DNA of 64,000 nucleotides from Kitasatospora sp044457565 (lineage in GTDB: Bacteria; Actinomycetota; Actinomycetes; Streptomycetales; Streptomycetaceae), in the NCBI RefSeq assembly GCF_044457565.1, contig NZ_JBITGZ010000015.1, positions 1 through 64,000 of the forward strand. Direction: 5' to 3'. The translations under genes and the position numbers were made by a program. The notes below the pieces were generated by a model. That model was not told the DNA's origin and searched no databases. It was given only the letters and a program-made list of their open reading frames with translations. This document shows, piece by piece, positions 42,273 through 50,550 of this stretch; position 1 is the stretch's first letter; the number at the start of each line of letters is the position of its first letter.

Positions 42273-42668
42273 TCAGGCGGCGTCGGCGGCGGCCTTGGGG
42301 GCGTTGACGTCAGTCGGCAGAGCCTTCTGAGCCACCTCGACGAGCGAGGCGAAGGTGCCCGGGTCGTTCACGGCGAGGTCGGCCAGCATCTTGCGGTCGA
42401 TCTCGACGTTGGCAGCCTTCAGACCCTGCACGAAGCGGTTGTAGGTGATGCCGTTGGCACGGGCCGCAGCGTTGATGCGCTGGATCCAGAGCTGACGGAA
42501 GTCGCCCTTGCGCTTCTTGCGGTCGTTGTAGTTGTAAACGAGCGAGTGGGTGACCTGCTCCTTGGCCTTGCGGTACAGGCGCGACCGCTGGCCGCGGTAA
42601 CCGCTGGCCCGCTCGAGGATGACCCGGCGCTTCTTGTGGGCGTTTACTGCCCGCTTGACGCGTGCCAC
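42273..42668 (-). CDS. rplT: 50S ribosomal protein L20
   Basis: Binds 23S rRNA early in 50S assembly. 131 residues, highly basic N-terminus (ARVKRAVNAHKKRRVILERASGYRGQRSRLYRKAKEQ), then the conserved RKRKGDFRQLWIQRINAAAR, NGITYNRFVQGLKAANVEIDRKMLADLAV. GTG start with AAGGAG upstream. Last gene of infC-rpmI-rplT; L20 is an autoregulator of this operon in several bacteria. Confidence 0.97.
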   Translation of the reverse strand: MARVKRAVNAHKKRRVILERASGYRGQRSRLYRKAKEQVTHSLVYNYNDRKKRKGDFRQLWIQRINAAARANGITYNRFVQGLKAANVEIDRKMLADLAVNDPGTFASLVEVAQKALPTDVNAPKAAADAA

Positions 42669-42772
42669 TTCATTACTCCTTGGGTTGGACCACGGACTAC
42701 TTCACGTGGTCCGTCATTCGAATGGGTCGGGAAGGATCAGCTGGTCCCACGGCTTGCGCCGAGGGAGGGCGA

Positions 42773-42967
42773 TCACTTACCGAGGAGCTTCTTGATCTTC
42801 TTGGCGTCGGCCGGGGCGACCTCGACCGTACCGGCCAGCTTGCGGGTCAGCGTCGACGGCTTGTGCTCAAGCAGGTGGCGACGGCCGGCACGCTCGCGCA
42901 GCACCTTCCCGGAGCCGCTGATCTTGAAGCGCTTGCTGGCGCCGCTGTGCGTCTTTTGCTTCGGCAT
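42773..42967 (-). CDS. rpmI: 50S ribosomal protein L35
   Basis: 64 residues, the family length: PKQKTHSGASKRFKISGSGKVLRERAGRRHLLEHKPS, rich in Lys/Arg, ending DAKKIKKLLGK. The ATG at 42967 has GGAGA upstream. It lies between infC and rplT in the standard operon order. Confidence 0.97.
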   Translation of the reverse strand: MPKQKTHSGASKRFKISGSGKVLRERAGRRHLLEHKPSTLTRKLAGTVEVAPADAKKIKKLLGK

Positions 42968-43107
42968 GTCGCCGTCTCTCCTCATCGGTCCGTCCCCGCC
43001 CGCGCGCCATTGCCGCGCGGGACGGGACTGGATTGAACTGGTGGCCGGGGCGGCTGCCCCGGCACCTTGGTGGCCGGTTCCCTCAAACTGCCAGGAGCCC
43101 TGGGGGC

Positions 43108-43839
43108 TCAGGCGTCCTGAGCAACCTCGGCCGGCTGCTCGACCTCGGCGTCGGCCTCGTCACCCTCGTCCGCGGCGTCGGCCTCGTCGGCCTCCGCCTC
43201 GGCGGCGGCGTTCTCGGCCTCGAGCGCCGCGTCGTCGGCCGCGGTGTCGTCGGAGCCGGTGTTCCGGCCCTGACGCTCAGCCTTGCGGGCGTCCGCGATC
43301 GCACGGGCCTCGGCCATGGCCTCGGTCTTCTTCTTGTGCGGGCCAAGAACCATGATCATGTTACGGCCGTCCTGCTTGGCCGAGGACTCCACGAAGCCCA
43401 GGTCCTGGACGTCGTTCGCCAGCCGCTGCAGCAGTCGGAAGCCCAGCTCGGGCCGGGACTGCTCACGACCGCGGAACATGATCGTGATCTTGACCTTGTC
43501 GCCCTGCTTGAGGAACCGGACGACGTGACCCTTCTTGGTGTCATAGTCGTGCGGGTCGATCTTCGGCCGGAGCTTCATCTCCTTGATGACCGTGTGCGCC
43601 TGGTTCTTGCGCGCCTCACGGGCCTTCATGGCCGACTCGTACTTGAACTTGCCGTAGTCCATGAGCTTGCACACCGGCGGCCGGGCGGTCGCCGCGACCT
43701 CAACCAGGTCGAGGTCGTACTCCTGCGCGAGCTCCAGCGCCTTGGCAAGCGGCACAATGCCTACCTGCTCGCCGCTGGGACCGACGAGTCGCACCTCGGG
43801 GACGCGAATCCGGTCGTTGATGCGGGGCTCGGTGCTGAT
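43108..43839 (-). CDS. infC: Translation initiation factor IF-3, apparent AUC start
   Basis: Keeps 30S free and checks start codons. 243 residues counted from ATC at 43839: ISTEPRINDRIRVPEVRL, where the conserved IF3 N-terminus begins. GAGGAGG lies 4 nt upstream and no in-frame ATG/GTG gives this N-terminus; the next GTG (43794) would cut conserved residues. IF3-N covers about 10-80 and IF3-C about 85-170 (DYDTKKGHVVRFLKQGDKVKITIMFRGRE). An acidic Ala/Glu/Asp tail (about 185-243) is an actinobacterial extension. Rare start codons let IF3 autoregulate in E. coli (AUU). Confidence 0.95.
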   Translation of the reverse strand: MSTEPRINDRIRVPEVRLVGPSGEQVGIVPLAKALELAQEYDLDLVEVAATARPPVCKLMDYGKFKYESAMKAREARKNQAHTVIKEMKLRPKIDPHDYDTKKGHVVRFLKQGDKVKITIMFRGREQSRPELGFRLLQRLANDVQDLGFVESSAKQDGRNMIMVLGPHKKKTEAMAEARAIADARKAERQGRNTGSDDTAADDAALEAENAAAEAEADEADAADEGDEADAEVEQPAEVAQDA

Positions 43840-44327
43840 GGGGCCTCCTCGGTTGCACCTTCTGCGATGCGGCCGTCGGACGGCGGTCGCACGTAGTGGA
43901 CTCGACCACTGGGCGGGGCTTCATTCGTGCTGCGCTGCCTACTCGCTGGTTGGCTGCATGCACCGCGACACGAAAAAAGCCCCGCTCGGTACACAAGCGG
44001 GGCTCCACACGACCGGGGGCGGCGCCCTGGTGAGGAGCGCTGCTGGCGACTACCGGACCTTGCGGCCGGTGTCGCGGACCGGGACCCGTCGACCGTTAGG
44101 CCGATCAGGTGGGAGACTTTCGCGGTTGCCCTCTCGGGCCTCCTGAGTGGAGCCTCCACTTGCTGGCCGGGATCCCCTGGGGGTTCCTGGCCGGTCAGTC
44201 TCGAAGCATACAGCGTTTGTCCCCCCGGCGGTATTCCGCCCCCGGCGACCTCGCGCCCCGCGGCTCGCACCCGCCCCCTTGTACGCTCCCTGGTGTACGT
44301 ACACCGGCACGACGGAGTGAGTCCCCC
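43840..44327. other. Divergent infC / DUF1844 intergenic region with long infC leader
   Basis: 488 bp. The minus strand holds a long infC leader with a U-tailed terminator (43974-44003) and a GTATGCT -10-like element near 44205-44211. The right end holds the DUF1844 ribosome binding site (GGAGTGAG). Several conserved-looking GC hairpins occur in 44090-44190. No gene is supported. Confidence 0.6.
43974..44003 (-). terminator. U-tailed intrinsic terminator in the infC leader (putative attenuator)
   Basis: On the minus strand, AGCCCCGCT pairs with AGCGGGGCT around an 8-base loop and runs into TTTTTT (43974-43979). A true U tract is rare in this genome; the other hairpins listed lack one. It points toward infC and stands 135 nt before the infC start, inside the leader, so readthrough must be regulated or partial. 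The divergent gene reads away from it. Confidence 0.8.
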
Positions 44328-44705
44328 TTGAGCAGCGAGCCCACCGAGAACACCGCCTCCGGCGACGAGGCGATCGGTTTCGACGACCTCACCCGCGACA
44401 TCGCCGAGGTCCCGGCCGTCGAGGTGATCACCACCGTCGCCGTGCACCTGATGAGCGCCGCCGCCGTGAAGTGCGGTCTCGCCGAGGGCGGCGCGGCCGA
44501 CAAGGACCTCGACGAGGCCCGCAAGCTGATCACCGCGCTGGCCGGCCTGGTGACCGCGGGCGCCCCCGAGATCAGCAACTTCCACGCGGCGCCGCTGCGG
44601 GACGGCCTCAAGTCGCTCCAGCTGGCCTTCCGCGAGGCCTCCACCGTCCCGGACGCCCCCGGCGCCGGCCCCGGCGAGAAGTTCACCGGGCCCGTCTACT
44701 CCTGA
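44328..44705 (+). CDS. DUF1844 family protein
   Basis: 125 residues, all helical, cytosolic. Conserved core: EVPAVEVITTVAVHLMSAAAVKCGLAE, LDEARKLITALAGLVTAGAPEISNFHAAPLRDGLKSLQLAFREAS, ending GPGEKFTGPVYS. Function unknown; almost always divergent from infC in actinobacteria as I recall. Start set at TTG (44328), which gives the family-typical LSSEPTEN opening, with GGAGTGAG upstream at slightly long spacing. Followed by a 38-bp perfect palindrome. Confidence 0.85.
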   Translation: MSSEPTENTASGDEAIGFDDLTRDIAEVPAVEVITTVAVHLMSAAAVKCGLAEGGAADKDLDEARKLITALAGLVTAGAPEISNFHAAPLRDGLKSLQLAFREASTVPDAPGAGPGEKFTGPVYS

Positions 44706-44718
44706 GCCGCCCGGCGGC

Positions 44719-44756
44719 GGTACGCCCGCCCCGCCCGGGCGGGGCGGGCGTACCGG
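44719..44756. terminator. 38-bp perfect palindrome, bidirectional terminator
   Basis: Nineteen bases on each side of the centre (44737/44738) are perfectly complementary. It lies 14 nt after the DUF1844 stop and 8 nt before the stop of the convergent SseB gene, so one hairpin serves both transcripts. Confidence 0.85.
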
Positions 44757-44763
44757 CGCCGGC

Positions 44764-45555
44764 TCAGCGCCGGTAGAGCGGTTCGGCCGGCAGCTCGGCA
44801 CCGGGGCCGGCACCGCCCATCATCGCCAGGCTCAGACCACGGTCCAGCCGCACCCGCAGCAGCGGCTCCGAGCTCACGGCGCGGCCGATCCGCTGCGCGC
44901 TCTCCTGGAGCGCGGCACCGTCCAGCCCCGGGTCGGTGTAGACGGCGAGCAGCCCGTCCGCGCCGTCCGTGGGCTCCAGCAGGGCGCACACCACCTCCGG
45001 CTGCGCCCCCAGCACCCGCCGGACGGCCTCGCGGACCTCCGGGTCGCCCAGCGGCGGCAGGTACACCCGGTTCTCCGCGACGGCCCGCATCCGGGCGCCC
45101 GTCAGCTGGTACGTCACCGGGCCGGCCGGGTCGATCAGCAGGGTGTCGGCCCGCTCCGAGTAGGCGGCCAGCACGGCCTGCGGCGCGGCCACCGGGGCCG
45201 GCCGGGCGTCGGCGCGCCAGCGGGCCAGGGTCTCCAGCGAGGTGAAGGCCGGCAGAGCGCGACGGCCGTCGGCGGCCTCGATCACCGGGACGGCCATGTC
45301 GCTGGTCTTCTCGTGCCGCAGCCCTCCCCCAGCCTTCGCCCGGGGGGACCCCCATCCCGCTTCGCTCTCGTCCGTCTCCACCTCGCCCAGCAGGGCCACG
45401 ATGGGCACCATCAGCCGGCTGGGCGTCAGCGCCCGGAGCAGCTCCGGCTCCGCGGCGCGGTCCTCGGACCAGGCGGTCAGGGCCTGCGCGAGGCGCGGGT
45501 CGGCGGTGCCGTCGTCGGCGGCGAAACCTGGGTTCGGGATGTTCTTGCGGTCCAC
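44764..45555 (-). CDS. SseB family protein
   Basis: 263 residues. An N-terminal helical piece (DPRLAQALTAWSEDRAAEPELLRAL) is followed by an SseB core: LMVPIVALLGE, then MAVPVIEAADGRRALPAFTSLETLARWRADARP (about 88-120), and a C-terminal domain with YLPPLGDPEVREAVRRVLGAQPEV. In enterobacteria SseB stabilises serine-pathway enzymes, but the actinobacterial members have no known role. GTG start. Convergent with DUF1844. Confidence 0.82.
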   Translation of the reverse strand: MDRKNIPNPGFAADDGTADPRLAQALTAWSEDRAAEPELLRALTPSRLMVPIVALLGEVETDESEAGWGSPRAKAGGGLRHEKTSDMAVPVIEAADGRRALPAFTSLETLARWRADARPAPVAAPQAVLAAYSERADTLLIDPAGPVTYQLTGARMRAVAENRVYLPPLGDPEVREAVRRVLGAQPEVVCALLEPTDGADGLLAVYTDPGLDGAALQESAQRIGRAVSSEPLLRVRLDRGLSLAMMGGAGPGAELPAEPLYRR

Positions 45556-45695
45556 CCGCCGAGCCTATGTCACGCCGCCGTGCCGGCTCCTCGCCGCCGC
45601 CCTGCGCGGACCCGGCGAACTCCCCCGCGATTGCGCGGCGATTGCCCGGTGCAGGGGTGGTGACGTGGCCAGGGGCCAAGGACGATCATGGACGC

Positions 45696-46724
45696 ATGAC
45701 ATCGCGATACCGAATGGGCCGGCCCCAGGGCCGCAGGCGGCTGCGAACCGGTGTGCTGCTCGCCCTGGTGGTCGCGGTGATGCTGGCGTTGGGCGTCGGC
45801 GGCCTGTCCCACCACGCCCCGGGCGCCGCCGCCCGCGCCGCCACGGACTCCGGCCCGGACATCACCCCGCTCCCCGCGCCGTCCGGCGTGGGGCCGGCGC
45901 CCGGCACCCCGGGCACGCAGGCCGTCACCCTGGCCGTCGAGCAGGCACTGCGCACCACGCCCGCCGCGGCGCCGGGCGCCGTCTCGCTCGCGCTGCTGGA
46001 CCTCACCTCGGGCAGCACCGCCGTCGCCGGTGCCGACGGACACCGGTTCGTCACCGCCAGCATCGTGAAGGCGGACATCCTGGCCGCGCTGCTGCGCCAG
46101 ACGGGCTCCGCCCTGACCGAGGAGCAGGAGCAGCAGGCCACGGCGATGATCGAGGACAGCGACAACGACGCGGCCGGCGAGCTCTTCGAGGAGATCGGCG
46201 GGGCCGAGGGCCTCGACCGCGCCAACCAGGCCTTCGGACTGACCGCCACCACGGCCGGACGGGACGGCTACTGGGGACTGACCACCACCACGGTCGAGGA
46301 CCAGCTGAGGCTGCTCCGGGTGATCTTCGACCGGCACTCGCCGCTCGACCCGGCCGCCCAGGACCGCATCCGCGGGCTGATGGCCGCGATATCCGAGGAA
46401 CAGGCCTGGGGCGTCTCGGCCGCCGCCTCCCCCGACGGCGGCTGGATGCTGAAGAACGGCTGGCTGGAGCGGGACCAGGACGGACTCTGGGTGGTCAACA
46501 GCATCGGCCAGGTCACCACCGGGGCCGGCCACCGGGTGCTGGTCGCGGTGCTGTCGGACGGGAACGTGACGGAGGAGGACGGCGTCTCGGTGGTGGAGTC
46601 GGTGGCGGTCGCTGCGGTGCAGGCTCTGACCTCGGGGCAGGCTCTGACCTCGGGGCAGGCCGGGGCCGCCGCCGGGGCCGCCGCGGCCGTGGGGTCCGTC
46701 GCCGGGTCGACCGGACGGGAATGA
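45696..46724 (+). CDS. Secreted/anchored beta-lactamase-fold serine hydrolase
   Basis: 342 residues. A basic N-terminus (RPQGRRRLRTG) and one membrane segment (about 18-38) suggest anchoring outside the membrane. Class A beta-lactamase fold: SxxK in TASIVKADI (about 125), SDN in EDSDNDAAGELF (about 155), and a KNG in place of KTG/KSG (GWMLKNGWLE). The Glu of the omega loop is not clear, so true beta-lactamase activity is doubtful; a peptidase or binding role is likely. C-terminal ALTSGQ is duplicated. The ATG at 45696 is the best start; ribosome binding site weak. Confidence 0.78.
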   Translation: MTSRYRMGRPQGRRRLRTGVLLALVVAVMLALGVGGLSHHAPGAAARAATDSGPDITPLPAPSGVGPAPGTPGTQAVTLAVEQALRTTPAAAPGAVSLALLDLTSGSTAVAGADGHRFVTASIVKADILAALLRQTGSALTEEQEQQATAMIEDSDNDAAGELFEEIGGAEGLDRANQAFGLTATTAGRDGYWGLTTTTVEDQLRLLRVIFDRHSPLDPAAQDRIRGLMAAISEEQAWGVSAAASPDGGWMLKNGWLERDQDGLWVVNSIGQVTTGAGHRVLVAVLSDGNVTEEDGVSVVESVAVAAVQALTSGQALTSGQAGAAAGAAAAVGSVAGSTGRE

Positions 46725-46773
46725 GCCTTCCCGGGCCTACCCACCGGTAGGCGGGGTATGGCACTCTGCGCGC

Positions 46774-48021
46774 ATGGCCACGCCCGCAGCTTCCGCCCGT
46801 GCCCTCGCCGTCCACAGCACCGCGCCGCCCTCGCCGGTCGCCGACCGGGCACGCTACGACCGGGCGACCGCACAGCTCGACGCGCCGCTGGCGATCGTCG
46901 ACCTGGCCGCCTTCGACGCCAACGCCGCCGACCTCGCCCGCCGCGCGGCGGGTAAGCCGATCCGGGTGGCGAGCAAGTCGGTGCGCTGCCGGGCCCTGCT
47001 GGAGCGGGTGCTGGCGATGGACGGCTTCGCCGGGATCATGAGCTTCACCCTCGCCGAGTCGATCTGGCTGGCGCGCTCCGGCTTCGACGACGTCCTGCTG
47101 GCCTACCCGAGCGCCGACCGGTCCGGCTTCGCCGAGCTCACCTCCGACGCCAAACTGGCCGGCGCCGTCACCGTCCTGGTGGACGACCCCGTCCAGCTCG
47201 AAGTGATCGACCGGGCCCGGGAGGGCACCGAGGAGGTCCGGATCTGCCTGGAGCTGGACACCTCGCTCCAGTTGCTCGGCGGCCGGGTGCGGATCGGCGC
47301 CCGGCGCTCGCCGCTGCGCACGCCCGGTCAACTCGGCGCGCTCGCCGAGCTGGTGCAGCGGCGCCCCGGGTTCCGGGTGGTCGGGCTGATGGCGTACGAG
47401 GGGCACATCGCGGGCGTGGGCGACAGCATCGCCGGGCGGCCGGTGCGCTCGCGCACCATCCAGCTGATGCAGAGCAGGGCCCGTACCGAACTGGCCCGGC
47501 GGCGGGCGGTGGTGGTGCGGGAGCTGCGGACGGTCGCGGACCTGGAGTTCGTCAACGGCGGTGGCACGGGCAGCGTCGAGTCGACGGTGGCCGAGCGGGC
47601 GGTGACGGAGGTGGCGGCCGGCTCCGGCCTGTACCTGCCCCGGCTGTTCGACAACTACCGCTCGTTCCAGGGCCGTCCGGCGGCGCTGTTCGCCCAGCCT
47701 GTGGTCCGGCGGCCGGGGCTCGGCGTGGTGACGGTGCTCGGCGGCGGCTACCCGGCCTCGGGCGCGGCCGGCCCCGACCGCTCGCCCGTGCCGTACCTGC
47801 CGCAGGGGCTGAGGTACGACCCGCAGGAGGGCGCGGGCGAGGTGCAGACTCCGCTGCTCGGCCCGGCGGCCGACGACCTGCTGATCGGCGACCGGGTCTG
47901 GTTCCGCCACGCCAAGGCCGGCGAGCTGTGCGAGCGCTTCGCCGAACTCCGCCTGGTCGAGGGCGAGCGGGTGGTGGAGAGCGTCCCCACCTACCGGGGT
48001 GAGGGCAAGACCTTCCTCTGA
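46774..48021 (+). CDS. PLP-dependent amino acid deaminase/aldolase (alanine racemase-like fold)
   Basis: 415 residues. N-terminal alanine racemase-like TIM barrel with the PLP lysine in IRVASKSVRCRALLERVL (about 68), CLELDTSLQLLGGRVRIGARRSPL, and VVGLMAYEGHIAGVGD; C-terminal D-threonine aldolase/D-serine dehydratase-like domain with FVNGGGTGSVE and RVWFRHAKAGELCERF. Probably acts on a D-hydroxy amino acid; substrate inferred only from fold. ATG start, no strong ribosome binding site; a hydrolase gene lies 49 nt upstream on the same strand. Confidence 0.8.
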   Translation: MATPAASARALAVHSTAPPSPVADRARYDRATAQLDAPLAIVDLAAFDANAADLARRAAGKPIRVASKSVRCRALLERVLAMDGFAGIMSFTLAESIWLARSGFDDVLLAYPSADRSGFAELTSDAKLAGAVTVLVDDPVQLEVIDRAREGTEEVRICLELDTSLQLLGGRVRIGARRSPLRTPGQLGALAELVQRRPGFRVVGLMAYEGHIAGVGDSIAGRPVRSRTIQLMQSRARTELARRRAVVVRELRTVADLEFVNGGGTGSVESTVAERAVTEVAAGSGLYLPRLFDNYRSFQGRPAALFAQPVVRRPGLGVVTVLGGGYPASGAAGPDRSPVPYLPQGLRYDPQEGAGEVQTPLLGPAADDLLIGDRVWFRHAKAGELCERFAELRLVEGERVVESVPTYRGEGKTFL

Positions 48022-48103
48022 GCGCGCCCGCGCACCGGGGCTCGCGCGCCTCTTCCTCACCGCACACGGCGTCAGAAACTGTGCGGGGCTTCGGTATTGC
48101 CAC

Positions 48104-48117
48104 TTGGTCCAGACCAA
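48104..48117. promoter_or_regulatory. DasR-type dre site upstream of LPMO gene
   Basis: TTGGTCCAGACCAA is a perfect 7+7 palindrome whose core TGGTCYAGACCA matches the DasR-responsive element of Streptomyces. It lies 86-99 bp before the LPMO start. DasR is a GntR-family repressor released by aminosugar phosphates, which suits a chitin-active LPMO. Confidence 0.82.
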
Positions 48118-48202
48118 TCGTACGCTCAGGCCGGGTCGCGACCTCGGGCAGACGTGCCCGCCCCCACACAGCCCGACCCGAAGCGTGCCAAGGAGCCCCC
48201 AC

Positions 48203-49165
48203 ATGCCCTCCCCCCACCGCAGAGTGCTCGCACTCGCCGTCACCGGGTCCACCCTGCTGCTCACCGCCCTGGCGGCGGCCGGCACCGCGAACGCGCACGG
48301 CGCGATGCTCGGCCCGGTGAGCCGGATCGCCGCGTGCTACGCCGAAGGCCCCGAGAACCCCAGGTCCCAGGTGTGCAAGGACCTCGTCGCCATGAGCGGC
48401 ACCCAGCCGCTGTACGACTGGAACGAGGTGAACATCGCCGACGCCAACGGCCGGCACCAGGCGCTGATCCCGGACGGCAGGCTCTGCTCCGCCAACCGCG
48501 ACAAGTACCGGGCGCTGGACACGGCGAGGACCGACTGGCCGGCCACCGCCGTCAGCCCGGGCGCGTTCAGCTTCAGGTTCAAGGTCACGGCGGCGCACGT
48601 GGGCACCCAGAGCGTGTACATCACCAACGACGGCTACGACCCGGCCAAGCCGCTGAAGTGGTCGGACCTGGACCCGACGCCGGTCGCCCAGGCCTCCGTG
48701 ACCAGGACGGCGACGGACGGCTACTACACCTACGGCGGCACGCTCCCCAGCCGGACCGGCCGGCACCTGCTCTACATGATCTGGCAGCGCAGCGACAGCC
48801 CCGAGGCCTTCTACAGCTGCTCGGACGTCGTCTTCGGCCAGCCGGCCGCTGCGGGGGCGGCAGCCGCGGCCGCACCGGCAGCGGGAGCGGCGGCAGCCGA
48901 CACCCCGGCCGCCACGGCGCCGTCCGCCCCGACGGAGCAGCAGATCGCGGCGGGCGCGGCGAAGTCCACCGTCGGCCACCACGGTCACGGCGGCGACGAG
49001 GCCCCGGCACCCGCCGCACCCGCCGTGCAGATCCGCGCCGCTGCCATCGGCGCCGGCTCACCCGCCGGTCCGCTGCTGCTCACCGGCGCGGCGGCGATCA
49101 GCGCCGGCTGGGCGGTGATGGTGCTGCGCCGGCGCCGGGTGGCCGCCGGGCGCCAGGGGGGTTGA
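48203..49165 (+). CDS. AA10 lytic polysaccharide monooxygenase with C-terminal membrane anchor
   Basis: Copper oxidase that cleaves crystalline chitin or cellulose. 320 residues: signal peptide 1-31 with ANA cleavage leaves His 32 as the N-terminal histidine-brace residue (HGAMLGPVSR); the second ligand is probably His about 132 in TAAHVGTQS. YDWNEVNIADANGRH and FYSCSDVVF are AA10 marks. After residue ~215 comes an Ala/Pro/Thr linker with a HHGHGG patch, then a membrane helix (about 288-310) and RRRR tail, so it is cell-anchored rather than freely secreted. AGGAG precedes the ATG. Confidence 0.92.
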   Translation: MPSPHRRVLALAVTGSTLLLTALAAAGTANAHGAMLGPVSRIAACYAEGPENPRSQVCKDLVAMSGTQPLYDWNEVNIADANGRHQALIPDGRLCSANRDKYRALDTARTDWPATAVSPGAFSFRFKVTAAHVGTQSVYITNDGYDPAKPLKWSDLDPTPVAQASVTRTATDGYYTYGGTLPSRTGRHLLYMIWQRSDSPEAFYSCSDVVFGQPAAAGAAAAAAPAAGAAAADTPAATAPSAPTEQQIAAGAAKSTVGHHGHGGDEAPAPAAPAVQIRAAAIGAGSPAGPLLLTGAAAISAGWAVMVLRRRRVAAGRQGG

Positions 49166-49274
49166 GACGCGGCCGACCCGGGCGGGCGGTCCCTTAGGGG
49201 GCGCCCACCCGGGCCGGTGCCCGGCGCCGCGCGTTGGGTGCGACGCGGCGGCGCCGCGCGCAGAACCGTCAGGT

Positions 49275-50441
49275 TCAGGTGGTGGTGCCGCCGTCGGCGC
49301 CGCCGGGCAGGCCCTTGCCGGAGTAGGCGCCGATGCCCTTGACGATGGTGTCCATCACGGAGATGTCCGGCGCCTTGGGGTCGACGTCGAAGCCGAGGTG
49401 GACGGCGACCAGGGCCTTGCTGTCCTTCTGCCCGGCCGGGAAGACCACGGTCTCGACGTACCCGTCGTTGCCCTGCGGCGCGTCGACCTTCCAGCGGACC
49501 AGGTAGCCGTCACGGCCGTCGACCTTGACCGCCTCCGACTTCAGCTCCTCGTGCGACGCGACCTCACCGTAGGACTCCTTGGCGGCCTTGGCGATGTCGG
49601 CCTTGGCCGCCGCCTCGACGTCGGGGCCGGTGATCCGGCTGGTCGTCGCGCCGCCGAGCGAGCACTCGCCGCCACCGGAGCCGGGGCAGGAGTACGAGCC
49701 GATGGTCAGCGCCGCGAAGCCACCGGGCGTGGTGCCGCCCTCCCAGCCTGCGGGGATGGGGAGGGTGATCCGGTTCACCAGATCGGCCGCGGTGGTCGAG
49801 GAGGACCTGCCGTCGTTGGAGCCGCCGTTGCCGTTGCCCCGGCCGTTGCCCTTCCCGCCCGGCCCGTTGCCCGGCCCGTTGCCCGGCCCGCCGCCGCTGC
49901 CGTCGTCGCCCTTGCCGCCCTGGCCGTCGCCGGGTGCGTCCGGGCCGCCCCAGAGGCCCTTGCCCCCGGGGAACTGGAACGCGCCGCTGCGGTGGCCGGC
50001 CCGCTTCTGTGCGTGGTCGCCCATCGCCAGGTAGGTGACGCCGGACCCGACCGCGAGGCCGAGCAGCGCCGCCACGGCGGCCGTCACCAGCACCGGCCGG
50101 GAGGGCCGGCGCAGCGTCCGCCTCTTCTTCGCCGGCGCCGCGCCGATCAGCGGGGGCGGCTGGGGGAAGCGCACCGTCGGCCCGTCCTGGAGGACCTGGC
50201 CCTCCAGCACCCGGGTCTCCTCGCCCTCCGGCGCAGCCGCGGACGGGGTCTCGGTGGTCGAGGCCTCGGCGGCCGGGGTCTCGGCGGCCGGGGCTCCGGG
50301 GAGCTGCGGCGGCGGTGCGTCCAGCGGCGCGGGCCGGGTGCTGCCCGTCCAGCCCTTGCCGTCCCACCAGCGCTGTGGTCGGGGGGTCGTGGTGGTGTCC
50401 TGCGGATCCGGGTACCACCCGGCGGGAATCTGCTCGCTCAC
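49275..50441 (-). CDS. DUF2510-domain single-pass membrane protein with glycine-rich linker
   Basis: 388 residues. N-terminal DUF2510 (about 5-35: PAGWYPDPQ...RWWDGKGWT), Pro/Ala/Glu linker, basic stretch KKRRTLRRPSRP and a membrane helix (about 118-138, VLVTAAVAALLGLAVGSGVTYLAM). Outside it has a Gly/Asn-rich linker with GPGNGPGN repeats (about 180-210) and a C-terminal domain of about 160 residues (LPIPAGWEGGTTPGGFAALTIGSYSCPG) resembling Mycobacterium LpqN-like surface domains only loosely. Function unknown. GTG start. Confidence 0.8.
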   Translation of the reverse strand: MSEQIPAGWYPDPQDTTTTPRPQRWWDGKGWTGSTRPAPLDAPPPQLPGAPAAETPAAEASTTETPSAAAPEGEETRVLEGQVLQDGPTVRFPQPPPLIGAAPAKKRRTLRRPSRPVLVTAAVAALLGLAVGSGVTYLAMGDHAQKRAGHRSGAFQFPGGKGLWGGPDAPGDGQGGKGDDGSGGGPGNGPGNGPGGKGNGRGNGNGGSNDGRSSSTTAADLVNRITLPIPAGWEGGTTPGGFAALTIGSYSCPGSGGGECSLGGATTSRITGPDVEAAAKADIAKAAKESYGEVASHEELKSEAVKVDGRDGYLVRWKVDAPQGNDGYVETVVFPAGQKDSKALVAVHLGFDVDPKAPDISVMDTIVKGIGAYSGKGLPGGADGGTTT

Positions 50442-50550
50442 GCTTGAGAATGTAAGCGGACGCGGATAAGCGGGAAATCAGAGCGGCGTCCAAATCGCCC
50501 GATTTTCGATGAGTATTCGATGAGACTCCTGAAGGCCACCTCCCGGCGGG

